DNA of 64,000 nucleotides from Flavobacteriales bacterium (lineage in GTDB: Bacteria > Bacteroidota > Bacteroidia > Flavobacteriales_F > PHOS-HE28). The stretch spans positions 682,001 through 746,000 of the forward strand of contig JADKAN010000001.1 in NCBI GenBank assembly GCA_016719225.1. Reading direction: 5' to 3'. Shown in pieces: positions 1-9,179 of the stretch; positions within the stretch are counted from its first letter, which is position 1; each line of letters starts with the position of its first letter. Both the position numbers and the translations under genes were made by a program. The notes under the pieces are model-generated. The model ran no database searches. It had not been told where the DNA came from and worked only from the letters and a program-made list of their open reading frames with translations.

Positions 1-343
1 CTTGGGCCTAAGCATGGATTTCTACCCCAGCGACGCTGTGAGGAATTTCGATTCAGGGCAGGTCTATTACTATCGTCGCAACTGGGCGCAGCTTGGTATT
101 GTGGGCAACATCGGTGTGGAATACCGCACCGAAAGATCCGGTTATTTCTACCTCGGGGGTACCTTCCACAGGCCCTTCCAGGATCTTGCGCTCGCCGAAG
201 TGACCTGGGCGGACCAGTACCAGAATTACAGGCCGTACCGCATGTCGAAATTCCTCAGCGGCAGCTACCTCACCGTGGACCTGCGTTACTTCTTCCACGA
301 AGACCCGGACAAAGCGCGCTTGCGGAAGGCGAGAAGCAAATAG
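1..343 (+). CDS. C-terminal part of an outer-membrane beta-barrel protein
   Basis: The gene enters from the left edge, so its N-terminus is missing; the first in-frame residue shown is not a true start. The visible 113 residues have alternating aromatic and polar strands (repeated Tyr/Phe such as VYYYRRNW and YFYLGGTF) and a strand near the end reading TVDLRYFF, which is how Bacteroidota outer-membrane beta-barrels usually finish. A short basic tail follows. The exact family cannot be named from this fragment. It converges with the prolyl oligopeptidase gene, with an inverted repeat between them. Confidence 0.6.
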   Translation, partial: LGLSMDFYPSDAVRNFDSGQVYYYRRNWAQLGIVGNIGVEYRTERSGYFYLGGTFHRPFQDLALAEVTWADQYQNYRPYRMSKFLSGSYLTVDLRYFFHEDPDKARLRKARSK

Positions 344-399
344 CCTTGATAGAACTCGGAGCCTTGATAACAGCTTCTGGGAACGTCGCAAATACAGCA

Positions 400-456
400 A
401 ATTCCTGATCCCGAATACCTGATCTTCATGCCCGTCGGCAGCCGGGATCAGGAATT
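400..456. terminator. Inverted repeat between convergent genes, possible terminator
   Basis: Two perfect 14-bp arms, at 400-413 and 443-456, flank a 29-nt loop between two converging genes. There is no clear T-tract, so a factor-independent terminator is not proven. A further partial copy of the right arm (gaattcgggatcatgaatcaggaattc region, 451-477) makes the element locally repetitive. Confidence 0.4.
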
Positions 457-478
457 CGGGATCATGAATCAGGAATTC

Positions 479-2647
479 TTATTTCCCTCCTTGCGGATAC
501 TTCGGCACAACCCCGGTATTCTTGAAGAAGAACGCCCACTTGTCCGCCTGCTCTGAAACGACCATGCTCGTGGGCTTTCCGGCACCATGCCCGGCATTGG
601 TTTCCACGCGGATCAATACGGGTGCGTCCCCTTCTTGGTCCGCTTGCAGGGTGCTGATGAACTTGAAGCTATGAGCGGGTACCACGCGGTCGTCATGGTC
701 TGCGGTCATCACCATGGTCGCGGGGTAATTCGCGGGCTTGATGTTGTGCAGTGGCGAATATGCATACAGGTAGTCGAACTCCTCCTTGCTGTTGTCCGCG
801 CTGCCATATTCCGGCGTCCAGCCGAAGCCTGCGGTGAATTTCTGGAAACGCAACATGTCCATTACACCTACGGCGGGGAAAGCCACGGCGCACAGGTCCG
901 GGCGTTGTGTCATCACCGCGCCCACCAACAGTCCGCCGTTGCTGCCTCCTTCAATGGCTAAGCGATCCTTGGAGGTCCACTTCTGTGCCACCAGGTATTC
1001 CGCTGCGGCGATGAAGTCGTCGAACACGTTCTGCTTCTTCTCCTTCATACCGGCCTTGTGCCATTCCTCACCGTATTCCCCGCCGCCGCGCAGGTTCGCC
1101 ATGGCGAACACGCCGCCTTGTTCCAACAGGATCATCCGGCTGGTACTGAAACTCGGTGAAAGGCTGATGTTGAACCCGCCGTATGCGTAAAGCAGCGCCG
1201 GGTTCTTCCCGTCCTTGGCCAGGCCTTTTTTATGGACGATGAACATCGGCACCTTGGTGCCGTCCTTGCTCGTGTAGAATTCCTGCTCGGTGGTGAATTG
1301 TTCCGGGTCGAACTTCAGTTCCGGACGGAAGTAAAGGTCGCTTTTCCCAGTGGCGTAGTCGTATTTGTAGATGCTCCCTGGATCCGTGAAGGAGGTGAAA
1401 CTGTAGAACGAATTCGTGTCTTCGCGCAGCCCGCCGAATCCACCCGCAGTGCCGATGCCCGGTAAGGCGATCTCCTGTTCACCCGTGCCGTCGGCGGCAT
1501 AGCGATAGATGCGCGTGGTGGCATCCTTCAAATAGCTGGCGAAGAGATTGCCGCCACCCGTTACCACGCCTTCCAACAAGTCTTTTTTCTGCGGGATCAC
1601 GTCTTTCCAGTTAGCGCTGTCAGGATGCGCGGGGTCCACGCCCACCAAGCGGTAGTTGGGTGCGTTCACATCCGTCATCACAAGGAATTTCCCGCTCTTG
1701 GGCTCAAAGGCCATGATGGATGTTTTATGATCGAACCCGCGCTGCAGCGGGGTCCATTGCGTGGCCGGTGTGGGCAACACCCCTTTGCGCAGGTCGTAGA
1801 AGTATTGCTCAAAACCGTCGGTGCCGGTGCTGATGTAAAGCGATGCGAATTCCTCGCCTTCGGTGGTGCTCACGCCCACATAGAGATTGGGCTCCGTATC
1901 GCTGGCCCAAACAAGTACGTCCTTGGCCTGAGGGTCGCCCAATTTGTGGTAGTACACGCGCTGCCACTGATTCGCGCCGCTTAGTTCCATGCCCTTCTTC
2001 GGCTCCGGATAGCGGCTGTAGAAAAAGCCGTCCTTAAACCACGCCACGCCACTGAATTTGGCCCACAACAGGGTGTCCGCCATCGGCTTCATGGTCTTCA
2101 GGTCCCAAAGGGTGATGTCCTGCCAATCGCTGCCGGCCTTTTGGATGCTCACCGCCATGTATCGGTCGTCCTTGCTGCTGCCCATCAAGCCGATGCTCGT
2201 GGTGCCCTTCGGGTCAACCACGTTCGGGTCGATGAACACAGTGTCCGTACCCTCCAGCCCATGGCGCACATAGATCACGCTCTGGTTCTGCAAGCCGCTG
2301 TTGCGGTTGGTGAAGAACAGGTCGCCCACCTTGCTCGGTGCTCCGGTCTTGGGGAAATTGAACAACTCCTCGTAGCGCTTCGCGATGGCATCGCGGAAGG
2401 GAATGTCCGCCAAATACGCGTTGGTAACCGCATTCTCGCGCTTCACCCAATCCGCCGTTTCGGCACTTGTATCATTCTCCAACCAGCGGTACGGATCGGC
2501 CACTTTGGTTCCGAAGTAGTCGTCCACCACGGTGGTGTCCTTGCGGGTTTCCGGGTAGGCGATCTTCTGCATGGGCTTATCAGTAGGGGCGGTGGACGTG
2601 CCGCAAGCTGCGAGTAGCAGGACGGCGACGGGCAGGGCTTTTTGCAT
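479..2647 (-). CDS. Prolyl oligopeptidase family serine peptidase (S9A), lipoprotein
   Basis: It cleaves short peptides after proline, probably in the periplasm or at the cell surface. I chose the internal ATG that opens with MQKALPVAVLLLAACG, a lipoprotein signal with lipobox LAAC; the reading frame stays open upstream but looks non-coding. The mature protein starts with the S9 beta-propeller N-terminal domain (YPETRKDTTVVDDYFG, VADPYRWLE). The C-terminal hydrolase domain has the nucleophile Ser near residue 569 in GGSNGG, the Asp in DHDDRVVP, and the His near residue 687 in AGHGAG. At 722 residues it has the usual family length. A good Bacteroidota-type promoter lies just upstream. Family assignment is secure; substrate is unknown. 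Confidence 0.93.
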   Translation of the reverse strand: MQKALPVAVLLLAACGTSTAPTDKPMQKIAYPETRKDTTVVDDYFGTKVADPYRWLENDTSAETADWVKRENAVTNAYLADIPFRDAIAKRYEELFNFPKTGAPSKVGDLFFTNRNSGLQNQSVIYVRHGLEGTDTVFIDPNVVDPKGTTSIGLMGSSKDDRYMAVSIQKAGSDWQDITLWDLKTMKPMADTLLWAKFSGVAWFKDGFFYSRYPEPKKGMELSGANQWQRVYYHKLGDPQAKDVLVWASDTEPNLYVGVSTTEGEEFASLYISTGTDGFEQYFYDLRKGVLPTPATQWTPLQRGFDHKTSIMAFEPKSGKFLVMTDVNAPNYRLVGVDPAHPDSANWKDVIPQKKDLLEGVVTGGGNLFASYLKDATTRIYRYAADGTGEQEIALPGIGTAGGFGGLREDTNSFYSFTSFTDPGSIYKYDYATGKSDLYFRPELKFDPEQFTTEQEFYTSKDGTKVPMFIVHKKGLAKDGKNPALLYAYGGFNISLSPSFSTSRMILLEQGGVFAMANLRGGGEYGEEWHKAGMKEKKQNVFDDFIAAAEYLVAQKWTSKDRLAIEGGSNGGLLVGAVMTQRPDLCAVAFPAVGVMDMLRFQKFTAGFGWTPEYGSADNSKEEFDYLYAYSPLHNIKPANYPATMVMTADHDDRVVPAHSFKFISTLQADQEGDAPVLIRVETNAGHGAGKPTSMVVSEQADKWAFFFKNTGVVPKYPQGGK

Positions 2648-2991
2648 ATGTCGGGGGATGGGGCGCAAAAGTAGGTTACTGGTCAATGGGCTCAATTCAG
2701 ATGGGAATGTCCGTCCAGCCGACCGACGTCCACACGGCGATGGGGGGCGTGAAGCGGGGAAGGGAGTCGGTGGCGTTGGTGTGGTCATATGAAAAGCGGA
2801 TGAGATCGCTGTTGCATATGGTGAGCCTCAGAATTGATGAAAAAAGGAAGCTATCAGCCTTCACACGTGCCTCACCTGTTGTAAGGGGTATTACGTCCCG
2901 GAGCTGCTGGAAATGGATATAGGGGATAATGGACGGAACAGTAGATTCGGCGCCCCGATAAGAAACGCGGAACTCATAAGCTGATCAGTTG
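2648..2991. other. Divergent intergenic region
   Basis: This gap separates the prolyl oligopeptidase gene from the broken TonB receptor gene. It holds the minus-strand promoter listed separately. The remainder shows no convincing gene, RNA or repeat; reading frames crossing it lack coding character. Confidence 0.5.
2666..2695 (-). promoter_or_regulatory. Putative Bacteroidota sigma promoter of the prolyl oligopeptidase gene
   Basis: On the minus strand, TACTTTTG (2666-2673) matches the Bacteroidota -7 consensus TAnnTTTG exactly. A TTG -33 element (2693-2695) lies 19 nt upstream. The start codon is about 18 nt downstream, giving a short leader. Confidence 0.65.
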
Positions 2992-5426
2992 ATGGAACCA
3001 AGAAATTGCGCTTTCGCACTTCTCACCTTTGCCGGAGCCCTAATGCTGGGCTTCACGGCTTAAGCGCAATCACTACAAGTCTTGGACGGTACAAGCCGCC
3101 AGCCCGTTGTGGGCGTCGTGCTTACTTCCACGGAACCGGGGCGAAAAGCTGTTTCGGACAGCACCGGCAGGGTGGACCTGGCTGTCTTTCCGGACAGTGC
3201 ATGGGTACGTGTCGAACACATCGCCTACGATCCTTTGCGGGTCCGAGCGACGGCCCTGCGAAAGCTGGGTGGCCCGCTTTTGCTCACGCCCCGCATCACT
3301 GAGTTGGATGCCTTTGTGTTTTCCGCCAGCCGCTTCAAGGAAGCCCGGCGGGACGTGCCCGAGCAGATCGACGTGCTTGCCCGTAAGGACATCGCCTTCG
3401 ATGCGCCGCAAAGCACTGGCGATCTGCTGCAGAATAGCGGTGCACTCTTCGTACAGAAAAGCCAGATGGGCGGCGGAAGTCCCGTGATCCGTGGCTTTGA
3501 GGCCAGCCGTGTCCTATTGGTGGTGGACGGCGTGCGCATGAACAACGCCATTTACCGCGCCGGTCATTTGCAGGACATCATGACGGTGGATCCCAATGCC
3601 TTGGAGCGCATTGAGGTGATCAGCGGTCCGGCTTCCGTGGTCTACGGCAGCGATGCCTTGGGCGGGGTGATCCACATGATGACGCGAAGTGCGCCCTTCG
3701 CGGACAGTGCGGGAACGCACCTATTCCATGGCGGCGCTTTTGCGCGCTACAGCTCTGCCAATAACGAACGCACGGTGCACGCCGATGTGAGCTTGGGAAG
3801 CCATAAGCTTTCGAGCTTTACCAGTATAACCGCGAGCGATCTCGGGGACCTGCGCCAAGGGAGCCAACGCCTTTCAGCCTATCCGGATTTCGGAAAAAGC
3901 CCTTCACCGTGGAGCGCATCAACGGTAAGGACGTTGCGCTTGTGAACCCGGACCCGAACGTGCAGACCGGCACCGGCTACAAACAATTGGACGTGTTGGA
4001 GAAACTGCGTTTCCGAAGCGGCGCGCACACCGTGCATCAGCTGAACTTGCAAGCGAGCATCAGCAGCGATGTGCCGCGATATGACCGGAGTTCCCTTTAC
4101 TCCACAGACAGCACTGGCGCGATCATTCCCGCCAGTGCCGAATGGTACTATGGTCCGCAGCAGCGATTTCTGGCGGCGTATACATTGGAATTGCAAGGAC
4201 ACGGCATCTACGATCAAAGCCATATCATCGCCAACGCGCAACGAGTAGTGCAAAGCCGCCACAACCGGAACTTCGGCAGCAGTACGCGAAAGAACCGCAA
4301 CGAGGAAGTCGCCGTTTTCGGCCTCAATGCCGATTTTGAGAAGCGGATCGCGAAGCACGAGCTGCGCTACGGCTTGGAGTTGGCACGGGACGCTGTGTCC
4401 TCTACTGCTTTTGCGGAGAACATCGGAACAGGGGCCATTTCATACCTCGGTTCGCGCTACCCGGGCAGCAGTACCATGACGCATGCCGCGGCCTACCTCA
4501 CACACACGGTGGAGCTGAGCCGCCAATGGGTGTTGAGCGAGGGTGTTCGGCTTTCCCACGTAGGCCTGCGCAGTACCTTCAGCGATGCGGAGGACTTCCA
4601 GTTCCTCAATGGAACTGTGGCCCAGGATAACGGCGCACTGAACTGGCGTGCGGGCGTGGTGTGGTCACCGGAAAGATCGTGGCGCTTTACCGCATTGGGG
4701 AGCACCGGCTTCCGCGCACCCAACGTGGACGACATCGGGAAGGTGTTCGACAGCACACCGGGCCAAGTGATCGTGCCCGATCCCGACCTGCGTCCGGAAC
4801 GCACGCTGAACGTGGAGGCCGGTATCAGCAAGACCTTCGTTGAACGCTACACACTGGATGTTCAAGCGTTCCACACGTGGTACACGGATGCGTTGGTCGT
4901 AGCCCCATTCACCGCGAACGGGCGTGACAGCATCGTTTATGACGGTACGCTGAGCCAAGTAACCGCGTTGGTCAATGCGGGCAAGGCGACCATCAGCGGC
5001 GGGAGCGCTCAGTTCGCCGCCAAGTTCAGCGCCCATTGGTCGCTCAGCAGCAGCATCACCTACACCTACGGACGCGTGCGGACCGATAGCACGCCCACGC
5101 CGCTGGACCACGTGCCGCCTGTGTATGGGCGCACCGCCTTGGATTATTCCACAAAGCGGCTTCATGCCCAGATCTATTCTTTGTACAACGGTTGGAAGCG
5201 CTTGGCTGATTATAGCGTGAGCGGCGAGGACAACTTGGTCAGCGCTACGCCGGACGGCATGCCCGCATGGTGGACACTGAACGTGCGCGGTGAATTCTCC
5301 GTTTCGCGGACCTTCTCCATTCAAGCAGGAGTGGAGAATATCCTGGACCGGAATTACCGTGTTGTCGCAAGTGGCGTCAGTGCTCCTGGCCGGAATGTAA
5401 TGGTGGCTTTGCGGGTGGATTGGTGA
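2992..5426 (+). pseudogene. TonB-dependent receptor, disrupted by a nonsense codon and a frameshift
   Basis: The product would import a siderophore, haem, cobalamin-like or other large ligand through the outer membrane. The ATG at 2992 begins a signal peptide (MEPRNCAFALLTFAG...) but an in-frame TAA sits at 3061-3063, at codon 24, just before the expected AQ cleavage site. Downstream the frame continues as a carboxypeptidase-regulatory-like domain and a plug domain (GGGSPVIRGFEASRVLLVVDG, GPASVVYGSDALGGVI). At 3894-3898 an A5 run appears one base short: the frame moves and continues as ERINGKDVALVNPDPNVQ through the barrel to the final strand NVMVALRVDW. Restoring one base gives a full-length receptor. 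Two independent lesions favour a true pseudogene over a base-calling error, although errors cannot be excluded. Confidence 0.85.
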
Positions 5427-5456
5427 ACCTGCCGTCAAAGCGGTGTATCACCGGGA

Positions 5457-6764
5457 TCAAGCCCGCTTCCGCACCTCCTGCACGATCGTCCTTAGTTCGA
5501 ACACCGTGCCGGGGCCGGGTTCCAATTCCAAGGTAGCGTCTAACTGGCCCGCCAACGTCTTGATGAGTTCCATACCGAGGCTCTTGGGCTTTTCCCAATG
5601 CTTACGGTCCGGCAAACCGATGCCGTCGTCACCGAGGCGTAGATACAGTCCACCTTGTTCAGTGCCGCTGAGGTGTACGATGATGGTGCCTTCATCACGA
5701 CCGTTGAAGGCGTGCTTGAAGCTATTGCTGATCACCTCGTTGATCAACAGGCCCAATGGTGTCAGTGTATCTACGCCGAGGGTCTTTACCTGGATGTCCA
5801 CATCCATGTGGAGCTTCAAGCGGATGTTGTAGGCGCTTACCAGATCGCGGACCAAGCAGTTGAGATAGCTGGTCACGTCGATGTTAGCGAGGTCCTTGCT
5901 CAGGTAGGTCTGTTCATGTACCAAGGCCATGGCGCCCACGCGGTTCACACATTCGTTAAAGAGCTCCAGAGTGCGAGGGTCTTCCACTTTGTCGGTCTGG
6001 AAGCGGATCAGGCTTCGGACGATCTGCAGGTTGTTCTTTACCCGGTGGTGTATCTCTTTCAGCATCACCTCCTTTTCCTCCTTGCTCAGCATGGTCTCCC
6101 GCAATTCGCGGTAGGCTCGTTCCAATTCAACGCCGGTGCGCGCCAACAGCTTGCTGCGTTCACGGGAGCGATAAAGCACGCGGGCCACCCAAGCGGCGAG
6201 CAACGCGCATGCCATGGCGAACAGGCCGGCCAGCATGAGCATCCATTGCACTTCGCTCCATTGTCGGTTCATCACGGCGGTCTCGCGTCCTAACCCGGCC
6301 TTGTGGATGTTACGCACCGCAGCTTCCACTTGGCTGCCGGCCTGTTGGGCCATCACCCCGATAACCGCTTCAGACATGCGGGCGTTGTCATCAACGACCC
6401 GGGCGCTCAACGCTTGGGTATGCAAAGAGTCGCAATTGTGAAGGAGGGTAAGGAGATTTCTTTCAAGTTTTTCCAGCCCGAGGCCTTCACTATCGTACGC
6501 GTGTAAAGTTCCGATCGCGGCATGAGCCTGTGCCATTTTCACGGCCCAATCCCGTGTGCCCGCATCCCGGTCGTGCCGATGCGCTGTGGCAAGCTGATCG
6601 ATTGTGGTCCCAACTTGGCTCAGGTGGTCCAATAGCTCTACGTTGTCCGCCAATCGCTGTTGCATCCTTTGCGCACGGTCCATCAAGGAGATGTCCCAAG
6701 CCGTGAACATGATGGCGATCAGCGCGGCTGCGAAAGGCCAGACTTTCCAAGGCAGATGTTTCAA
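5457..6764 (-). CDS. Membrane sensor histidine kinase, HisKA_2/HWE type
   Basis: A sensor kinase that would phosphorylate a response regulator. It has an N-terminal membrane helix, a periplasmic helical region of about 140 residues, a second helix (MLMLAGLFAMACALLAAWVA), then a linker coiled coil. The kinase core begins with the phospho-acceptor motif EIHHRVKNNLQIV typical of HisKA_2, followed by the N-box LINEVISNSFKHAF and the G-box GDDGIGLPD. No ATG is available at the N-terminus; a TTG start before KHLPWKVWPF is the only candidate, with an in-frame stop a few codons upstream. There is no regulator next to it, but two stand-alone receivers lie about 3 kb away. It converges with the receptor pseudogene. 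Confidence 0.88.
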   Translation of the reverse strand: MKHLPWKVWPFAAALIAIMFTAWDISLMDRAQRMQQRLADNVELLDHLSQVGTTIDQLATAHRHDRDAGTRDWAVKMAQAHAAIGTLHAYDSEGLGLEKLERNLLTLLHNCDSLHTQALSARVVDDNARMSEAVIGVMAQQAGSQVEAAVRNIHKAGLGRETAVMNRQWSEVQWMLMLAGLFAMACALLAAWVARVLYRSRERSKLLARTGVELERAYRELRETMLSKEEKEVMLKEIHHRVKNNLQIVRSLIRFQTDKVEDPRTLELFNECVNRVGAMALVHEQTYLSKDLANIDVTSYLNCLVRDLVSAYNIRLKLHMDVDIQVKTLGVDTLTPLGLLINEVISNSFKHAFNGRDEGTIIVHLSGTEQGGLYLRLGDDGIGLPDRKHWEKPKSLGMELIKTLAGQLDATLELEPGPGTVFELRTIVQEVRKRA

Positions 6765-6808
6765 AGCAGGAGTGGTTTGCCCTTTCTACGCGGGCGCTGC
6801 CTCCCGTG

Positions 6809-7366
6809 TTACGGCGATGTCGCGAGCAAGCGCAACCGTGCGGCAAAGGCGCGCATGGCCTCCTGTATCTTGCTGGTGGCCTGTGTGCGCATGTCCTCGT
6901 TCAGCCGCTGTGCGCTGCCTTGGCTAACGCCCGGTGTCTTCTGAATGGGGCGTTCTCCTGCATAGACACTGCCCAGGTCCACGCCACCTCCCGGTGCGGA
7001 CCGGTTGCCTATATGCTCAAGCTGGGCCACCCGGACCAAGCATTGTCCGTTGTGTGCTTCCACCGTTATGTGATAGGATATAGTGCCCATGGTTGCTTCG
7101 CGGCTACCGAGACCCGTACTTCGGAAGTTCACGCGGGCGCTACCTTCAATGCGACCGTTCGTCGTGTCCAACAGTAGGATAGTTGCCCCGGGTTGCTGCC
7201 CGAAACTGAATTCCCACGCCTTCAACGCCAGTTTTATGCCTTGGGACCTTGATAGCTGTAAGGCTATCGCATCATTGAAGCTGAGAAGATTTCCCGGCGC
7301 GTGGGTCTCCTGCGCCGTCGCGGACAAGGTCCAAGCGAACAGGAAGGGGAGAAGGGCCCGTGGCAT
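6809..7366 (-). CDS. Secreted DUF4468-like protein
   Basis: The ATG giving MPRALLPFLFAWTLSATAQ is chosen because it yields a clean signal peptide; a few residues of open frame lie upstream. The mature part has the layout of DUF4468 (TBP-like fold) proteins of Bacteroidota: a helix with a conserved Trp (ALKAWEFSF), two strands with LLLDTTNGRIEGSARVNF, then MGTISYHITVEAHNGQCLVRV, where the ligand-like strand usually reads KDGRYR. The C-terminal part is helical and basic. Function of the family is unknown. It lies upstream of the kinase gene on the same strand, 44 bp away, so the two may be co-transcribed. Confidence 0.6.
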   Translation of the reverse strand: MPRALLPFLFAWTLSATAQETHAPGNLLSFNDAIALQLSRSQGIKLALKAWEFSFGQQPGATILLLDTTNGRIEGSARVNFRSTGLGSREATMGTISYHITVEAHNGQCLVRVAQLEHIGNRSAPGGGVDLGSVYAGERPIQKTPGVSQGSAQRLNEDMRTQATSKIQEAMRAFAARLRLLATSP

Positions 7367-7502
7367 GGGTCGAAAGTTAACCGGCTCTGTCATTTACGGG
7401 TCATCGCCCGAAGGTCAGGCTGTGAATGTTCGCTAAAGCTTGTCGCCCGCAAGCGCCGTGCCGGTAATTTCGCACGTCTCTTCACACATATTCCCCCGAA
7501 TA

Positions 7503-8441
7503 ATGGAATCTACTCGTAAGCCGTCCTTAAAGATCGGCGTCTTTTATGATGGAAGTTATTTCACGCACGTGAGCAACTACTATAATTATGTCCATCCGCA
7601 CCGGCGGCGGCTCCACATAGGCGGCCTGCATGAATTCATCAAGCAGATGGTGGCCGAGCGCGAAGGCACATTGCCTAACCTATGCCACATCATTGATGCG
7701 CACTTTTTCCGGGGCCGCTTCAGTGCCAAGGATGCCAATGAAAAGACCAACCAGTTGTACTACGACCGCGTATTCGATGACGTGCTGATGTACAACGGCG
7801 TGCAGACGCACTACCTCCCCGTTAAGGATCTCATGGGCCGCAAGCGCGAAAAAGGGATCGATGTGTTGATGGCCTTGGAGACTTTCGAACTCTGCATGTT
7901 GAAGCGGTTCGATGTGGTGGCCCTTATCGCCAGCGACGGTGATCATGTTCCGCTGGTGAAAAAGCTGCATGCACTGGGCTGCAACACCATGCTCTTGGGC
8001 TGGGATTTTGAATATACCGATGAAACCACCGGCGAACTGCAGACCACCAAGACGAGCACCGATCTCTGGAACGAAGTGAGCTGGCCTTTGGAAATGGCCG
8101 ATCTGGTGGAAGAAGGCCTGCGTTCCAACGACGATGTGGTTCGCGAAATGTTCGTGCTGAAGGAATCTACGCCGAGAGAACCCGAGGGTGAACGCCCCGT
8201 GGTGAACATGAGCGATTACAACGATGAGGAGCGCTACACCGGAGAGATCATGAGCCTTCACGCTGGCTATGGCTTCATCCGTTTCCCGGATAATAACGTG
8301 TTCTTCATCCGCGACGACCTGGAAGGCATGGAATTCGGCGAGCTTTCCGTCGGTATGATGGTGGAATTCAACGTGGCATTCAACAGCAAGGGCCAGCGCG
8401 TGGCTAAAAAGATCGCCAGGGCGGCGGAGCATGTGATCTGA
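7503..8441 (+). CDS. NYN-domain (LabA/DUF88) protein fused to a cold-shock domain
   Basis: The first 190 or so residues form an NYN/PIN-like nuclease fold: IGVFYDGSYF carries the first acidic residue, GIDVLMALETFE the middle Asp, and LIASDGDHVPLVKKL the SDGDxxP motif that binds metal in the active site. After an acidic linker, residues 245-308 form a cold-shock domain with RNP1 GYGFIRF and RNP2 NVFFIRDDL, giving single-stranded RNA or DNA binding. The ATG before ESTRKPSLKIG is chosen because upstream codons look non-coding; a near-consensus -7 element (TAATTTCG, 7465-7472) lies in front. The architecture suggests an RNA endonuclease guided by its own nucleic-acid-binding module. It converges with the kinase operon, 36 bp away. 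Confidence 0.85.
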   Translation: MESTRKPSLKIGVFYDGSYFTHVSNYYNYVHPHRRRLHIGGLHEFIKQMVAEREGTLPNLCHIIDAHFFRGRFSAKDANEKTNQLYYDRVFDDVLMYNGVQTHYLPVKDLMGRKREKGIDVLMALETFELCMLKRFDVVALIASDGDHVPLVKKLHALGCNTMLLGWDFEYTDETTGELQTTKTSTDLWNEVSWPLEMADLVEEGLRSNDDVVREMFVLKESTPREPEGERPVVNMSDYNDEERYTGEIMSLHAGYGFIRFPDNNVFFIRDDLEGMEFGELSVGMMVEFNVAFNSKGQRVAKKIARAAEHVI

Positions 8442-8477
8442 CCCCCGATCTTCTGGGCGTCTACCTACCGCATAGGT

Positions 8478-9179
8478 TCAAGCGATAGGTAAGGCCAAGG
8501 TGAACAGGCTTCCTTGTCCGCTGCCTGCACTTTGGGCTTTCAGGGACCCTCCCTGTAATTCCGCCCATTGCTTGGCCCTTGCCAGCGTGCTGCGGGCTTG
8601 GCTCTCCCCGCCCGTACTGCGCGACGAAAGCATAACGTACCGGGTGAATATGCCAGCTAGGTCTTGGACGGAAAGCCCTACACCGGGATCCTGCACGGAT
8701 AAAAGCGCCATTCCATCCACCGTACCAGCGGATATGCTGATCCCAGCCCCATCCGCCGAGAATTTACTGGCGTTGGAAAGCAATGCTTCGATGATCTGCG
8801 CCAAGAGGCGCGGGTCCGCCAGCACATGCAGGTCTGGGGGAACAGTGAGAGAATAGTGTTGGTGCTTGGGCGTGGTGCGGAAGCCCATGCTTTTCACGCT
8901 ACGTTCCAGTAAGGGCAGTAAGGCCACGGTTTCAATTTTGGCGTGCTCTGTCCCGCGCGGGACGCCAAAGCCATCCAACAGGTCTTCCACTTGCCGGGCT
9001 CCCGAGAAATAGCTCTTTTCCGCGAGTTCCAACAATTCCGCATGTTCGGGTCCGGGCGGAAGTTCATGCAACAACTTGGCGGCCTGCCACAAAGAGCCCA
9101 GCCTGTTCTTCAGGTCGTGCGCGAACCGGTGCAACTCCTCGTTGCGCACTGTTTCGTTCGATGTCAGCAGGTCAGGCAT
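8478..9179 (-). CDS. Soluble histidine kinase without sensor domain, degenerate ATP-lid
   Basis: A 233-residue protein with only a dimerisation/phospho-acceptor helix (HRFAHDLKNRLGSL, His about 19) and an HATPase domain. The N-box (EALLSNASKFSADG) and G1 box (VQDPGVGLS) are present. The second glycine box, normally GLGL followed by helix, reads ESQARSTLARAKQW, so it lacks the GLGL glycines. There is no membrane segment or PAS/GAF domain. It overlaps the preceding receiver gene by 8 bp and is the last gene of a three-gene overlapping operon, so it probably acts with those receivers. It may be a weak kinase, phosphatase or phosphotransferase rather than a standard kinase. Confidence 0.82.
   Translation of the reverse strand: MPDLLTSNETVRNEELHRFAHDLKNRLGSLWQAAKLLHELPPGPEHAELLELAEKSYFSGARQVEDLLDGFGVPRGTEHAKIETVALLPLLERSVKSMGFRTTPKHQHYSLTVPPDLHVLADPRLLAQIIEALLSNASKFSADGAGISISAGTVDGMALLSVQDPGVGLSVQDLAGIFTRYVMLSSRSTGGESQARSTLARAKQWAELQGGSLKAQSAGSGQGSLFTLALPIA

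Noticed and set aside
2648..2788. N-terminal extension of the prolyl oligopeptidase
   Set aside because: The extension has no signal peptide and is Pro/Arg-rich; the internal ATG gives a clear lipoprotein signal right after a matching promoter.
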